A DNA stretch of 64,000 bases, taken from positions 1 to 64,000 of the forward strand of contig NZ_BFBB01000002.1 of NCBI RefSeq assembly GCF_003114855.1, written 5' to 3'. A model generated the notes under the pieces. That model ran no database searches. It worked only from the letters and a program-made list of their open reading frames with translations, and was not told the DNA's origin. Positions within the stretch are counted from its first letter, which is position 1, and the number at the start of each line of letters is the position of its first letter. This stretch comes from Leptospira ryugenii (lineage in GTDB: Bacteria > Spirochaetota > Leptospiria > Leptospirales > Leptospiraceae). Below are positions 46,284 through 56,185 of the stretch, one piece after another. The position numbers and the translations under genes are program-made.

Positions 46284-47816
46284 ATGGATCAGTACCAATT
46301 GAACGCAGCGAAGACAATCAATACAATTCGCTCCATCCTGTTTGTTATTTATGTCTTAGGAATCACTTCCTCGTTAAGTACCATGAAAATGTATGAGACG
46401 GTTCTTATGTCGAGTACAACTTTCTTTTATGGTTTGGCTGCTCTTGTGGAAGGCTATTTGATCTATAAGAGAAAGAATCCTCATGCATTTCTCTTCATAA
46501 TTTTTGATGTCTTGTTGACGGGGACAAGTATTCTGGGTCAGTCAATTTTTGATATCGATTTGGTCGCTACAAATCTTAAAACAGGGATCAACTATACGAT
46601 AGGGATTTTTGTTATTGCTTACTCTGGTTTTTTGTTCTCCAACCGACAAACTTTATACGTCGGTATCCTCATCACCATCATCAATATTTCCCAGCTCCTT
46701 TTGGCTGCAAGGTTGGGAATTAAATTTTTGGATATTCCGGGCACACATACCATGCCTTATACTGTTTCTCTCACGACGGAAGTAGTGAAGATGATATTCT
46801 TGATGATGATCAGTTATGTGATGAGTCGGGTGGTTAAATTACTCGTTGCCATAAAGGATGAAGCCTTCATTGAAAAAGAAAAGTCCGATAAACATTCGAA
46901 AGTTGTTGAAGATCAAAGAAATAACATGCTTTCGGTAGCAGAAAAACTAAACTCTTCTGTTTTGTCTTTGGGTAAGTTTGCAGAGGAGTTGACCTCTCAG
47001 ATACAGACCCAAGCCGCCTCGATTGAAGAGATTAGTGCATCTTTAACAGAGATTTCACAAACTACAGAAAACTCCGCTGAGTTTGTCCGAGACCAATACT
47101 TAAAGATAGAAAAGTTAAATGAGGAGAGTAACACCTTAGAAGCAATCGTGGTTGAAGTTAGAAACCAAGTGGACATCATCACAAATCAAATTAACCAATC
47201 TTCTAAATTTTCAAATGATGTGACACAATCCATGATCTCTCTTAACAATGCATTGAATGAAGTCCGTGGTAGTTTCCAAAAAGTGGAAGATGTAAACCAA
47301 ATCATGAAAGAGATTGCAGATCAAACAAACTTACTCGCATTAAATGCATCGATTGAGGCGGCCAGGGCAGGGGAACATGGCCGAGGGTTTGCTGTTGTTG
47401 CTCAAGAAGTTGCAAAATTGGCTGAAAATTCTGCAAACAACGCAAGCATCATTTCCAAAACAATTTTAAAATCAAGGTCAGACCTAGAACTTGGAAACAA
47501 AAATGCCATGAGTGCGCAAGAGATGGCAAACAACCAACAAAAGGAACTGCAAACGATCGAAGAGAAAGTACGTTCTTTTAAAGAGAAGGTTGTTGAGATG
47601 CAAGACCTGAACACAAGGGTGGTAAGTTCTCAAAAAGAATTGAAGCAACTATCTTCGCAGTTAGAGACCATCGCAAAAGAACAAAGCCTTGGCAACCAAG
47701 AGGTGATGCGGGCTGCCCAAAGCATTGAAGATGCTGTCCAAGTCGTGGCAACCAACACAAAGACTTTGCAGGACCAGATCCAGCAGATTTCGGAGTACTC
47801 AGAAAAGATTAGATAA
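46284..47816 (+). CDS. Methyl-accepting chemotaxis protein
   Basis: A 510-residue chemoreceptor with about six membrane segments in the first 190 residues and no periplasmic ligand domain. The cytoplasmic signalling hairpin tip is clear: [20 protein letters not shown] and then [14 protein letters not shown] near residues 340-375. It feeds CheA/CheW. The input may be membrane state, a small ligand in the membrane part, or a partner protein. A Zur-like palindrome lies 76 bp upstream; regulation by zinc is inference. Confidence 0.88.
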   Translation: MDQYQLNAAKTINTIRSILFVIYVLGITSSLSTMKMYETVLMSSTTFFYGLAALVEGYLIYKRKNPHAFLFIIFDVLLTGTSILGQSIFDIDLVATNLKTGINYTIGIFVIAYSGFLFSNRQTLYVGILITIINISQLLLAARLGIKFLDIPGTHTMPYTVSLTTEVVKMIFLMMISYVMSRVVKLLVAIKDEAFIEKEKSDKHSKVVEDQRNNMLSVAEKLNSSVLSLGKFAEELTSQIQTQAASIEEISASLTEISQTTENSAEFVRDQYLKIEKLNEESNTLEAIVVEVRNQVDIITNQINQSSKFSNDVTQSMISLNNALNEVRGSFQKVEDVNQIMKEIADQTNLLALNASIEAARAGEHGRGFAVVAQEVAKLAENSANNASIISKTILKSRSDLELGNKNAMSAQEMANNQQKELQTIEEKVRSFKEKVVEMQDLNTRVVSSQKELKQLSSQLETIAKEQSLGNQEVMRAAQSIEDAVQVVATNTKTLQDQIQQISEYSEKIR

Positions 47817-47901
47817 CGAACTATTTTTCCTTTTTTTTTTGCTGGAGATATCTGGGCGTTCGGTTTCCATTGAGTAAAATGAATCGATCTCGGAGACAAA
47901 A

Positions 47902-49659
47902 ATGATTTCAAACAATTATTTCAGCGATAATCAGGACTTAAAAGATCACTTTGATTCCATCACGAATTGGAAAGAGATCGTCGATGCCTATGAAGACAAC
48001 TTTGAGGACTTTACTGCTTACCAAAAAACCGGTAAAGAAGAGCTCGCATACGCACCTGGCAATTATGAAGACGCTATCGAATACTACCGCCAGACCTTAG
48101 AAGCTGCCGGAGATATTTCAGGAACAGAAATTTCGCAAGTAGCAAAAGTTATGGATGAGGTGGGTTTAAAGTATTCCGACGGAAAGGTTACATTCCCGAA
48201 AGAAATGATCCAAGTCATAGACAAAATCAAGTCCGCAGGACTTCTTCCTTATGGCATTCACAGACATTACGGTGGATTAGGACTTCCTTCTGTCGTACAA
48301 TCGATGTTATCTGAGGCTGTATCCAGAGCTGATGGTGCCTTAGCCATTACCTTGGGTTGTATGAATCTTGCAGAAACTGTAGAACGTTTTGGCACAGAAG
48401 AGATGATTCATGAATACGTTCCTAAAATGGCTGCTGGTGAACTTTGTGGTGCTATGGCTTTGACTGAGCCAAATTATGGTTCTGACCTTCCGAACTTGCA
48501 AACAAAAGCAATCAAAGATGCAAATGGAGTTTGGCGTATAACAGGTACAAAGCGATTCATTACCCATGCTTGTGGCTTTGATTCCATGCCTTCCATTATT
48601 TTAACACTTGCAAGAACAGGTAGCACAACCAGCGGAGCTAGAGGACTTTCTTTCTTTATTGTCCATTCGAAAGATGTTCATGTTGCCTCTATTGAAAAAA
48701 AGATGGGACTCCATTGTTCGCCCACCTGTGAGGTCGTCTTTGAAAATTCTCCTGGTATTCTCATCGGAGAAGAAGGCAAAGGACTCGTAAAATACTCTAT
48801 GGCGATGATGAACCAAGCCAGGTTGAATATCGCTGCGCAAGCCATGGGGATTGCCTCTGCTGCTTATTTTGAAGGAAAAAAATATGCGGAAGAAAGAATC
48901 CAATTTGGCAAACCTATTGCAGAGATCCCAGCAGTGAAAAAGATGTTGGACCGCATGGAAAGGGAAGTGGCAGGTATGCGTTGCATTCTCTATGAAGCAA
49001 GTCGATCCGTAGATTTGTATCGATGGAAAGAGGAGAGAGGAAAGATGAAAGGCATCTCCGAAAAAGAAATCCGAAAAGATGAAGATTTCAAAAAATGGGA
49101 AAAACTCGCGTCACTTTTCACTCCACTATCAAAATACTACATTACTGAGCTTGCCAACACCGTAGCCTACGATGCATTGCAAATCCATGGTGGCTCTGGG
49201 TATACAGAGGATTATGATGTAGCAAGGATCTATCGGGATGTTCGCATTACGAACATCTATGAAGGAACTACACAACTCCAAACAGTTGCCTGCATTGGCG
49301 GAATTGTTTCTGGAATGTCTGAAACCGGCGCCTTCCGTGCCTACGTAAATGAAGAGATGAACGGCTTTAGCGCTTCTTCAGATCTGAAAGAACTTTGGAA
49401 AAAATTGGAATCAGTTGTAAGCGAATTCACCGAGATCGAAACTAGCAAACTTAGAGATGAGCTAGCCTTCGAAGTGGTGGAGTCGACAGCCCGTTTTCAT
49501 GTCAGTTTGCTCTTGGAGCGTAGCATTGGACGTGTCAAGGTAGAACGCCGAGAGGCACGTAGAGCCCTCACAGAAGCCTATCTATTGGATAGCTTCGCGA
49601 TCCTTGCTTCCAACCTTACCAAAATCCAAGGAAAGAAAAGAACACTCGTCGGAGTCTAG
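47902..49659 (+). CDS. Acyl-CoA dehydrogenase
   Basis: A 585-residue FAD enzyme. The N-terminal helical domain (to about 150) is followed by [14 protein letters not shown], the flavin-binding strand region with [11 protein letters not shown], and the C-terminal four-helix domain with [23 protein letters not shown] and then IYEGTTQLQ, whose Glu is the catalytic base in this group. Substrate length is unknown. GGAG lies before the ATG. A perfect terminator follows the gene. Confidence 0.9.
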   Translation: MISNNYFSDNQDLKDHFDSITNWKEIVDAYEDNFEDFTAYQKTGKEELAYAPGNYEDAIEYYRQTLEAAGDISGTEISQVAKVMDEVGLKYSDGKVTFPKEMIQVIDKIKSAGLLPYGIHRHYGGLGLPSVVQSMLSEAVSRADGALAITLGCMNLAETVERFGTEEMIHEYVPKMAAGELCGAMALTEPNYGSDLPNLQTKAIKDANGVWRITGTKRFITHACGFDSMPSIILTLARTGSTTSGARGLSFFIVHSKDVHVASIEKKMGLHCSPTCEVVFENSPGILIGEEGKGLVKYSMAMMNQARLNIAAQAMGIASAAYFEGKKYAEERIQFGKPIAEIPAVKKMLDRMEREVAGMRCILYEASRSVDLYRWKEERGKMKGISEKEIRKDEDFKKWEKLASLFTPLSKYYITELANTVAYDALQIHGGSGYTEDYDVARIYRDVRITNIYEGTTQLQTVACIGGIVSGMSETGAFRAYVNEEMNGFSASSDLKELWKKLESVVSEFTEIETSKLRDELAFEVVESTARFHVSLLLERSIGRVKVERREARRALTEAYLLDSFAILASNLTKIQGKKRTLVGV

Positions 49660-49670
49660 AGAATTTCTTT

Positions 49671-49696
49671 GCCTTACCAAAGCCATTTGGTAAGGC
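49671..49696 (+). terminator. Terminator hairpin after the acyl-CoA dehydrogenase
   Basis: GCCTTACCAAA (49671-49681) and TTTGGTAAGGC (49686-49696) are perfect reverse complements: an 11-bp stem with loop GCCA. No long T tract follows. Confidence 0.75.
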
Positions 49697-49787
49697 ACGC
49701 TCTCCTAGTATGGATTCCAGATCCTAGGCGGGAAAAAGGAAACGACAATTTCTAAGCAAAAATTCTCCTAGTTCTAAGTAAAACGAA

Positions 49788-49811
49788 GTTGCATTTGCAA
49801 CTGTGTTGCAA
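49788..49811. promoter_or_regulatory. Zur-like operator of the zinc uptake operon
   Basis: TTGCAAC-TGT-GTTGCAA (49795-49811) is a perfect 17-bp palindrome. A third half-site, GTTGCA (49788-49793), faces it and makes a second palindrome, GTTGCA-TT-TGCAAC. The three half-sites suggest two overlapping dimers. The site is 27 bp before the lipoprotein start and matches those at 46143 and 46194. Confidence 0.8.
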
Positions 49812-49837
49812 TAACTTGGCAATAGGAGAATGAAACT

Positions 49838-50584
49838 ATGAAAAAATACATTCCAATGCTGTTTGTCCTATTAGGACTCATCGTTAACTGCGCAGAGTTC
49901 CAAGGGAAAGACGAAGACAATAACGAGGAACTTCAAGCTATTCTTTTAGCTCTTTCTAATAACGCGGTTTGCCCAACCTCTGCCGTATCTGCCGCGCCGA
50001 CCAACGGTACTAGATTTGATTTCACTCAGTGCAGTGGGCCTGCAAGTGCAGCTTTAAAATTAGCTGGTTTTACCGCTAACGAAGTTCAGCTCATCGGTGG
50101 CTTGGTTGGTTCAGGGAACAATTCTACCATCATAACAGATGCGTCTAGGCTCTCAGGTTCTGCGACAGAAAAAAAAGCAACGATTCAGATTACATATGTG
50201 ATGAATGCATCTGATTCCACCATTGATGTAATTATGCCATCTAACACTAGCTTAAGTGGTGCAACATTTCAAATTACTACAACTGAATTGAAAAAGAAAT
50301 TATTAAACGGAACTTCTGCTCTAGCGAAGCCTGGTCTTTGGGCAAGTTCTCAAGGAACAGAAAAAACTCTCTGCCTTGAGATTCACAATGAAAATGGCGC
50401 GCATATGTTCGGTTGGAATGGTCCATGTGCCTCTGTAAACCGTGGTACTTATGAATTTGATGAAGAGTCAGTTACAGGATTTGATTTTTCTGGTGACCGA
50501 ATTGCATTGAGAATTAATAAAGCGACCGTTCGTTCTATCAATATATACAATGCAAATATTGGAACAGCAGGAAACATTCGTTAG
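49838..50584 (+). CDS. Zinc-regulated lipoprotein
   Basis: A 248-residue exported protein whose signal ends LGLIVNCAEF, a lipobox with Cys18. The mature part is beta-rich with Ser/Thr/Asn and has four later cysteines in pairs (CPTS...QCSG and CLEI...GPCA). I do not recognise the family. It is the first gene after the Zur-like operator and is followed after 21 bp by an outer-membrane barrel, so it may be a surface partner of zinc uptake. AGGAG lies ten bases before the ATG. Confidence 0.72.
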   Translation: MKKYIPMLFVLLGLIVNCAEFQGKDEDNNEELQAILLALSNNAVCPTSAVSAAPTNGTRFDFTQCSGPASAALKLAGFTANEVQLIGGLVGSGNNSTIITDASRLSGSATEKKATIQITYVMNASDSTIDVIMPSNTSLSGATFQITTTELKKKLLNGTSALAKPGLWASSQGTEKTLCLEIHNENGAHMFGWNGPCASVNRGTYEFDEESVTGFDFSGDRIALRINKATVRSINIYNANIGTAGNIR

Positions 50585-50605
50585 TCTACGTTTTCTGGTA
50601 AAATT

Positions 50606-51946
50606 TTGAAGAAAAAATCCAATGCATTTAAATGGGCAAGTGTCATTCTGGCACTTGTCTTTCTTTCGCTTGTTGCTTATGCTCAAACTAGACCAAATGA
50701 GAATGAGCAAACAGTTTCTCAATTGAGTAACCTTAGTTCGGATAAAAAAAAGAAAGAAGAGTCGGATTGGGAGGCAGATTTAGAAAAAGAATTTGCTGAG
50801 CAAGAAGCAAAGGAAAAAAAATCTGAAGGAACACGAGGTACAACCTCGCCAGTGCAATCACAAAACCAAATCAATCGATCAGCACAGAATTTGATGATGG
50901 ATGTTGCGGTAGCTATCGATATTGTAGGAGCCTGGGATAGAAATAAGCCCAGAGGAAATTCAGAACGGATCAACAACAAGTTAGATGTAAGAACGGCAGA
51001 ATTTGGGTTTTCAGGAGCTGTGGACCAATGGCTACGTGGTTACTTTCTGGCAGCGGCTCATGGAGAGGATGGAAAATACTTTTATGAAGTACATGAGGCA
51101 TGGGTTCAATTCCCTTTTTTACCTTTCAACACATCCTTAAAAGTTGGCCAAATGTTCTTGGATATTGGACGATTAAATAAAATCCACAGCCATGATCGAA
51201 ATTTTACAATGGCACCCATTGTTCACGAAAAATTTATCGGTTGGGAGTCTGCAATGGATACTGGAACAGAATTCAGTATGCTTTTCCCATGGAAAAAAAT
51301 TACCCAAGAACTTGTGATAGGTGCTACAAATGGAAAAAAGTGGGGACATGCACATACAGAAGGTGAACCGAAAAATAACCCGATGGCTTATTTTCATTTA
51401 AAACATTTTTATTATTTCGGAAACAATTGGGGGACACAATTTGGATTTACGGGACTTAGATTTGAGCCCACACGCAATCGAAGAAACGAACGATTTCTGT
51501 ATGGCTTTGATTCCGTACTCCGTTGGAACCAATCCAATTTGAAAGAAATCCTGATCCAAAGCGAAGTTTGGTACCAAGAAGAAAAGTTCCCAGAGGCTAC
51601 CGATCCTACTACCTTTGTGACGACAAAACCTCCAACACAACACAAGTGGGGGTATTATGTATTTGGGGAATATAAGTTTCACCAACTCTGGTCTGTAGGT
51701 GCGCGATATGATTATGTTACGGACAAAAGTTTGACTACAAAAGATGGTGATCCCGCCAAAAATGCCATAGAGGCACAATCACTGCAAATGACTTTTCATA
51801 GTTCTGAATTTGGTAAGATCCGAGGCTCTTTGGAAAGACGGTATATCCAAGATTTTTCAAAGGACGACTTCCAAGAAGTGCGAGAATACCGAGTTTATTT
51901 TCAGACAGTCGCAATTTTAGGATCGCATCCTGCACACAGTTATTAG
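50606..51946 (+). CDS. Predicted outer-membrane beta-barrel of the zinc operon
   Basis: A 446-residue protein with a signal peptide (cleaved near AYAQ), a charged coiled-coil linker (residues 40-90), then a barrel of alternating strands typical of porins, such as LRGYFLAAAHGEDGK, FNTSLKVGQMFLDIGRL and WGYYVFGEYKFHQLWSVGARYDYV. No TonB box or plug is seen, so it is porin-like. His-rich short runs (KIHSHDRN, WGHAHTEG) could bind metal. The start is TTG. It lies 12 bp before the ZnuA-like gene. A role in passing zinc across the outer membrane is inferred. Confidence 0.72.
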   Translation: MKKKSNAFKWASVILALVFLSLVAYAQTRPNENEQTVSQLSNLSSDKKKKEESDWEADLEKEFAEQEAKEKKSEGTRGTTSPVQSQNQINRSAQNLMMDVAVAIDIVGAWDRNKPRGNSERINNKLDVRTAEFGFSGAVDQWLRGYFLAAAHGEDGKYFYEVHEAWVQFPFLPFNTSLKVGQMFLDIGRLNKIHSHDRNFTMAPIVHEKFIGWESAMDTGTEFSMLFPWKKITQELVIGATNGKKWGHAHTEGEPKNNPMAYFHLKHFYYFGNNWGTQFGFTGLRFEPTRNRRNERFLYGFDSVLRWNQSNLKEILIQSEVWYQEEKFPEATDPTTFVTTKPPTQHKWGYYVFGEYKFHQLWSVGARYDYVTDKSLTTKDGDPAKNAIEAQSLQMTFHSSEFGKIRGSLERRYIQDFSKDDFQEVREYRVYFQTVAILGSHPAHSY

Positions 51947-51958
51947 AAAGGAGTAGAT

Positions 51959-52879
51959 ATGTTCAGTCGTTTTTTGGCAATTTTTTTCTTTGCGCTTCCA
52001 TTCTTCTCCTTTGCTTTAGAAGCCAAGGTTAAATTGGTTGCAACAACGACAGATATAAAATACCTCGCCGAGCAGGTGGCAGGCGATAAAGCCGAAGTCT
52101 ACGGGATGATTCGGGGTACGGACGACCCACACTTTGTAATGACACGTCCGGATTTTCTAGTGAAATTAAACGAAGCCGATATATTATGTGTTGTTGGCCT
52201 AGATTTAGAAGTTGGTTGGGTACCATATCTACAGCAGCAATCGAGAAATATTAAAATACAAAAAGGTCAGCCAGGATATTGTGACACATCATTTGGTGTA
52301 AAAATCTTAGGGGAGCCTGCGGTGACTTTAGATCGATCAATGGGGGATATGCATATTTATGGCAATCCTCATTATTGGAGCGATCCAATGAATGCGATAC
52401 AAATGGCCTTAAATATTAAAAGTGCGCTTACGAGAGTTGATCCTGTTAATGCCGATTTTTATGAAGCAAACTTTAGTGATTTAAAGAAGAGGCTTTTTTT
52501 ACTCACAAAAGAAGAACTAAAGAAGATGGAACCATACTTTGGATTGAAGGTTGCTGTTTTTCATGACCAGTTTATATATCTAGCGTCGAGATTCAAATTT
52601 CTAGCGAATCTTACTGTAGAAGAGAGACCAGGCGTACCACCATCAGTTCGTTATATGGACCAAGTCATATCGTATATGAATACAGAAAATATAAAAATTA
52701 TTCTCTTAGGTCCATACCATAATCCAAAGTATGCAGAATACGTTTCATCGAAAGTTCCAGGAAGTGTTGTATTAGTAGTACCTGTGTCCGTTGGGGGAAC
52801 ATCGGAGGCAAATTCTTATGAAGAGGTGCTGAAGATTACCCTAAAGATGATCAGGGAAGCAAAAGATAATTTGAAATGA
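51959..52879 (+). CDS. znuA: ZnuA-like zinc-binding protein of an ABC transporter
   Basis: A 306-residue periplasmic metal-binding protein with a signal peptide (ending near FALEA). The metal ligands are His58 (DDPHFVM), His138 (GNPHYWSDP) and His202 (VFHDQF), the three-His set of zinc-type cluster A-I proteins. The His-rich loop common in ZnuA is absent, and the usual fourth ligand Asp near the C-terminus is not obvious (SEANSYEEV). Its stop overlaps the ATPase start by ATGA. Zinc rather than Mn is inferred from ligands and Zur-like sites. Confidence 0.85.
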   Translation: MFSRFLAIFFFALPFFSFALEAKVKLVATTTDIKYLAEQVAGDKAEVYGMIRGTDDPHFVMTRPDFLVKLNEADILCVVGLDLEVGWVPYLQQQSRNIKIQKGQPGYCDTSFGVKILGEPAVTLDRSMGDMHIYGNPHYWSDPMNAIQMALNIKSALTRVDPVNADFYEANFSDLKKRLFLLTKEELKKMEPYFGLKVAVFHDQFIYLASRFKFLANLTVEERPGVPPSVRYMDQVISYMNTENIKIILLGPYHNPKYAEYVSSKVPGSVVLVVPVSVGGTSEANSYEEVLKITLKMIREAKDNLK

Positions 52880-53565
52880 GCGCTGGAATTAACCTTCTTT
52901 TTGCTGAAAATCTCACTGTAGGATATCGACCTGGTTTTCCAATTGTATCTGAAGTAATGTTGAAAATTGAAGCTGGAGCCACCTATGCTCTGCTTGGTGG
53001 AAATGGAGTTGGTAAGTCTACCATTTTTAAGACATTGACAGGCCTTATACCTCCTCTTGATGGGAGGATTGTGAAAAGAGAGAGTTTGGCTATCTCCTAT
53101 GTTCCTCAGTCAAAAAAAATGCGAATCGATTATCCCATTTCTGTAGAGGATGTTTTGCTTATGGGAAGAAACCTTGGTCTCAGTTTTTTCCCAAAGCGAA
53201 AATTTATGCCTTCTGAGATAGATTTGTTAGAACAGACTCAAGTAGCCCCGATATTAAAAAAACATATTGCGGAATGCAGTGGGGGACAGTTGCAAAAGGT
53301 CTTAATCTTGCGTAGTCTTTTCACCTCTGCTCATCTTCTTTTTCTAGATGAACCGATGGATTCATTGGATCATTCCTCAAGAGAATTATTCCAAAAAATA
53401 CTTGCAGAAGATCGAATTCAGAATAAAAGAGCAATTTTTGTTATAACACATAACAAAGAAAACGATTGGAATTCGCCATTTGATGAAATATTAGAAATCG
53501 ATGAGGGAAAGTTGTATCACGTCAGTCAAGGTGAACTACCCCCAAATTGTCATCACCATGAATGA
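52876..53565 (+). CDS. znuC: ZnuC-like ABC transporter ATPase
   Basis: A 229-residue ABC ATPase. Walker A GGNGVGKST is at 41-49, the signature is ECSGGQLQKV, Walker B is LLFLDEP and the switch His is in FVITHNKE. The C-terminus ends in HHHE. It energises the uptake system with the neighbouring binding protein and permease. It overlaps the gene before by four bases and the permease gene by eight (ATGAATGA). Confidence 0.9.
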   Translation: MSAGINLLFAENLTVGYRPGFPIVSEVMLKIEAGATYALLGGNGVGKSTIFKTLTGLIPPLDGRIVKRESLAISYVPQSKKMRIDYPISVEDVLLMGRNLGLSFFPKRKFMPSEIDLLEQTQVAPILKKHIAECSGGQLQKVLILRSLFTSAHLLFLDEPMDSLDHSSRELFQKILAEDRIQNKRAIFVITHNKENDWNSPFDEILEIDEGKLYHVSQGELPPNCHHHE

Positions 53566-54394
53566 AATCTTTCATATTATAAGTTTATTTTATCCCCAAA
53601 TCATCATTGGATGTGTGTTAGGTGTATTTTTAAGTATACTTGGGATTCTACTCGTCTTAAGAAACTTGACTTTCTTTGGTCTTACGCTTTCCCAAGCTGT
53701 AAGTTTTTCGGTTGCACTTTCTCTCTTTCTCGATTGGCAGTCGGATTTTGCACCGATGGTTTTTTCATGCATCCTAATTCTTCCCATCATTTGGGCAAAA
53801 AACCTAACAAGTTTAAAAGAGGATGTTGTTTTAGGAATTTTGTTTGTATTGTTTTCTTCATTTTCTCAAATCCTCCTTTCCTTAGGTGGAAATGTTCAAA
53901 ATCACCTTCTAGCCTCTTTTTTTGGTGACATCCTTACCTCGCAAGTAAAGTTATCTTCTTGGAATTTTTTAACTGTTTGTTTGGCATTTTTTCTTTATCT
54001 TTCATTTTTTAGGCGATTTCTCTTTATCAGTTTTGATCGAGATCATTATCAAATCCAAGTTGGAAATCCTTTGTCATATGATATTTTCTTTTATTTCATT
54101 CTAACACTTGCAATCACTGTAACCGTAAACCTACTAGGCTCCTTTTATTCTATCGCACACCTTTTGATCCCTATGTTTACTTTTTACGCATTCTCTCGGT
54201 CTTTAAAAGTTTTGGCATTGCTATCGGCAGGCTTTTCATTCTTATCTACCCTGATTGGGTTTTCATTAAGTTTAACGGGAATTCAGGTGAATGGTACGGA
54301 GGTTTACTTTCCGACATCCTCATTGATCATACTTTTTATGGGGACAACGAGTTTTCTTATCTTACTTTTTCGTCGAATATTTCTTCCTACCTAA
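53558..54394 (+). CDS. znuB: ZnuB-like ABC transporter permease
   Basis: From ATG 53558 this is a 278-residue permease with about eight membrane segments of the ABC-3 family (LGILLVLRNLTFFGLTLSQAV is the family's N-terminal signature in close form). A start at 53501 would overlap the ATPase gene by 65 bp and add a polar tail foreign to the family. It moves zinc through the inner membrane. It is the last gene of the operon. Confidence 0.88.
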   Translation: MNEIFHIISLFYPQIIIGCVLGVFLSILGILLVLRNLTFFGLTLSQAVSFSVALSLFLDWQSDFAPMVFSCILILPIIWAKNLTSLKEDVVLGILFVLFSSFSQILLSLGGNVQNHLLASFFGDILTSQVKLSSWNFLTVCLAFFLYLSFFRRFLFISFDRDHYQIQVGNPLSYDIFFYFILTLAITVTVNLLGSFYSIAHLLIPMFTFYAFSRSLKVLALLSAGFSFLSTLIGFSLSLTGIQVNGTEVYFPTSSLIILFMGTTSFLILLFRRIFLPT

Positions 54395-54421
54395 TTTTTC
54401 TACCTTGTCGATACTTTATGT

Positions 54422-55297
54422 ATGGGAATAATTCCGTGCAACAATTGCCAACAGCTATCCTTTGCATTCATCCTACAAAAAGAAAGCCCTCTCGGCGAAA
54501 TTTTTTCGGTAGTCCGATGTCACTCTTGCGGTCTCGTACAAGTAAACCCACAGCCAAGCCCACAAGAAGTCTTAAAATACTATAACGACAGTTATTTCAC
54601 CCAAAGGACAGACCGCGGCTATGATAATTATTATTCGGATGAACTAAGAAAAGAAATCTCAAGGGTCTTTCGACTCAATTTACAAGACCTTGGTTTTTTC
54701 TCTTGGGAAACAGAGTATCGCAAACAAAACAAAGAATTGCGTTCTCTAGACATTGGATGTGCGGCAGGTTACTTTGTGGATTTTATGAAACAAAAAAGCT
54801 ATACTGCCGAAGGGATCGAAGTTGCTGAAGGCCCCGTAAGATTTGCTAGGGAAACATTAGGGCTACACATTCACCAGGAAGATTTTTTGGACTGGGACCC
54901 AAGCTACCAACAAAAATATGACCTCATAACACTTTGGGCAACGATTGAGCACCTCCATAAACCAAAAGAAACCTTGCAAAAAATACATAAGCACCTCAAT
55001 CCAGGGGGCCTCCTGATCGTATCTACCTGTCGCTATGGTATATTGGCAAAATCCAAAGGTATCGATTGGCGGTATTTGAATGTGCCAGAACATCTCTATT
55101 ACTATTCAATGCGAGGGCTAAGCAATCAAATCCAAGAGATAGGATTTGAGCTGAAGAAATACATAAGCTATGGAAGTGGTATGACTACTAAAAAGGGAGC
55201 AGGTCTATGGTTTAAAACCAAAAAAGCAATACTGGATCGATTGGTTAAGTGGACAAACCAAGGTGATATGATGGCAATCTCAGCAATCAAGCCCTAA
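54422..55297 (+). CDS. Class I SAM methyltransferase with N-terminal zinc ribbon
   Basis: A 291-residue protein. Residues 5-37 hold two Cys pairs (CNNC and CHSC) like a zinc ribbon, followed by NPQPSPQEVLKYYN. The methyltransferase domain has LDIGCAAGYFVDFMK (SAM loop, residue about 105), then LITLWATIEHLHKP. The layout is that of Methyltransf_23 enzymes acting on sugars or lipids, often with this ribbon. The substrate is unknown. It is 28 bp after znuB and convergent with tmk. Confidence 0.82.
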   Translation: MGIIPCNNCQQLSFAFILQKESPLGEIFSVVRCHSCGLVQVNPQPSPQEVLKYYNDSYFTQRTDRGYDNYYSDELRKEISRVFRLNLQDLGFFSWETEYRKQNKELRSLDIGCAAGYFVDFMKQKSYTAEGIEVAEGPVRFARETLGLHIHQEDFLDWDPSYQQKYDLITLWATIEHLHKPKETLQKIHKHLNPGGLLIVSTCRYGILAKSKGIDWRYLNVPEHLYYYSMRGLSNQIQEIGFELKKYISYGSGMTTKKGAGLWFKTKKAILDRLVKWTNQGDMMAISAIKP

Positions 55298-55889
55298 TTG
55301 ATTCCAATATTGTTGTTTCAACAATTTGAGTAAGCTCCTCCAAACTTAAGCTGCCATCAATAAAGATGGTGTTAGCTGGGAGAACATCCATATAATTTTT
55401 GTAGATCATATTTTGCTTTCGGTCTTCATCAAAATACTCACTTTCATGGCCTCGGCTCTTTCTCCTTTCCTTAGCATCTTCTGGGCTAAGGTCAAGAAAG
55501 ATGACCAATTTTGGTTTTGGAAAACCATGTTTCTCATTGATTTGGATGATTTCGTTTGCTGATAAAGCTTCCGATGCTTGGTAGGCAGCAGTTGAATAAT
55601 AGTACCTATCTTGTATTAAGATTTCATTTCTTTCTAATATGGGCAGAATCACGGATCGGACTGATTCCTCTCTGTCTTTTATAAAAAGATCCATTTGTTC
55701 TTGTACTTTCAATTGGATCTTTCCTGCTAAAAATTGTCTAATTTGTTTCCCAAATGTGCCGTCTGTTGGCTCCCTATGCCAATGTACCTTTAGCCCATGC
55801 AAGTCTTTCAAACGATCTGTGATTTGTTTGGAAAGGGTGGTCTTTCCTGAGCCATCAATTCCTTCGAATACAAAAAAGTTACCAGACAC
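55287..55889 (-). CDS. tmk: Thymidylate kinase
   Basis: A 200-residue dTMP kinase. The P-loop FEGIDGSGKTT is at residues 8-18, HREPTDG is the DRX-type region, DRYYYSTAAYQ is the substrate-binding motif, and the LID segment is ERRKSRGHESEYF. It converts dTMP to dTDP for DNA synthesis. The C-terminus overlaps the end of the methyltransferase gene by 11 bp. Confidence 0.93.
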   Translation of the reverse strand: MSGNFFVFEGIDGSGKTTLSKQITDRLKDLHGLKVHWHREPTDGTFGKQIRQFLAGKIQLKVQEQMDLFIKDREESVRSVILPILERNEILIQDRYYYSTAAYQASEALSANEIIQINEKHGFPKPKLVIFLDLSPEDAKERRKSRGHESEYFDEDRKQNMIYKNYMDVLPANTIFIDGSLSLEELTQIVETTILESIRA

Positions 55890-55976
55890 TCTCTCTTTAG
55901 CCTTCCAACGTGATTATGTAGCTTTTTTTCTGGACATTTTTATGCACAGCAAAAACGTATACCTTAGGAGCCTAAA

Positions 55977-56144
55977 ATGAAAAAATTAGTTTTGATTTTT
56001 ATCGTATCTATTTTTGCTTTTACGCTTGTTAATTGCGCGTCCAATGAAGTGAAACAAACTCCTCCTCCAGTGGAAGAACCAAAGCCTTCAAAAAAACCAA
56101 AATTGGATGAATCTTTAAAGCAAAGACAAAGCGACATCAAGTAG
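55977..56144 (+). CDS. Small lipoprotein, 55 residues
   Basis: A short gene easily missed by a length cut-off. TAGGAG lies six bases before the ATG. The protein has a Lys-rich start, a hydrophobic signal and a lipobox LVNC with Cys20, then a Pro/Lys/Glu-rich tail (KQTPPPVEEPKPSKK). Stop and a strong hairpin (56162-56185) follow at once. The signal-peptide form, ribosome site and terminator support a real lipoprotein. No function is known. Confidence 0.75.
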   Translation: MKKLVLIFIVSIFAFTLVNCASNEVKQTPPPVEEPKPSKKPKLDESLKQRQSDIK

Positions 56145-56161
56145 ATCAAGTCATGAGTAGG

Positions 56162-56185
56162 GTAAGGAGTGGAACCGCTCCTTAC
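56162..56185 (+). terminator. Terminator hairpin after the small lipoprotein
   Basis: GTAAGGAG (56162-56169) and CTCCTTAC (56178-56185) are perfect reverse complements with an 8-base loop, 17 bp after the stop. The downstream bases are pyrimidine-rich but not a pure T tract. Confidence 0.7.

Noticed and set aside
47831..47840. Ten-T tract as a phase-variation switch
   Set aside because: It lies between genes, not in a coding frame, and is far enough from the next start that no promoter spacing effect can be argued.
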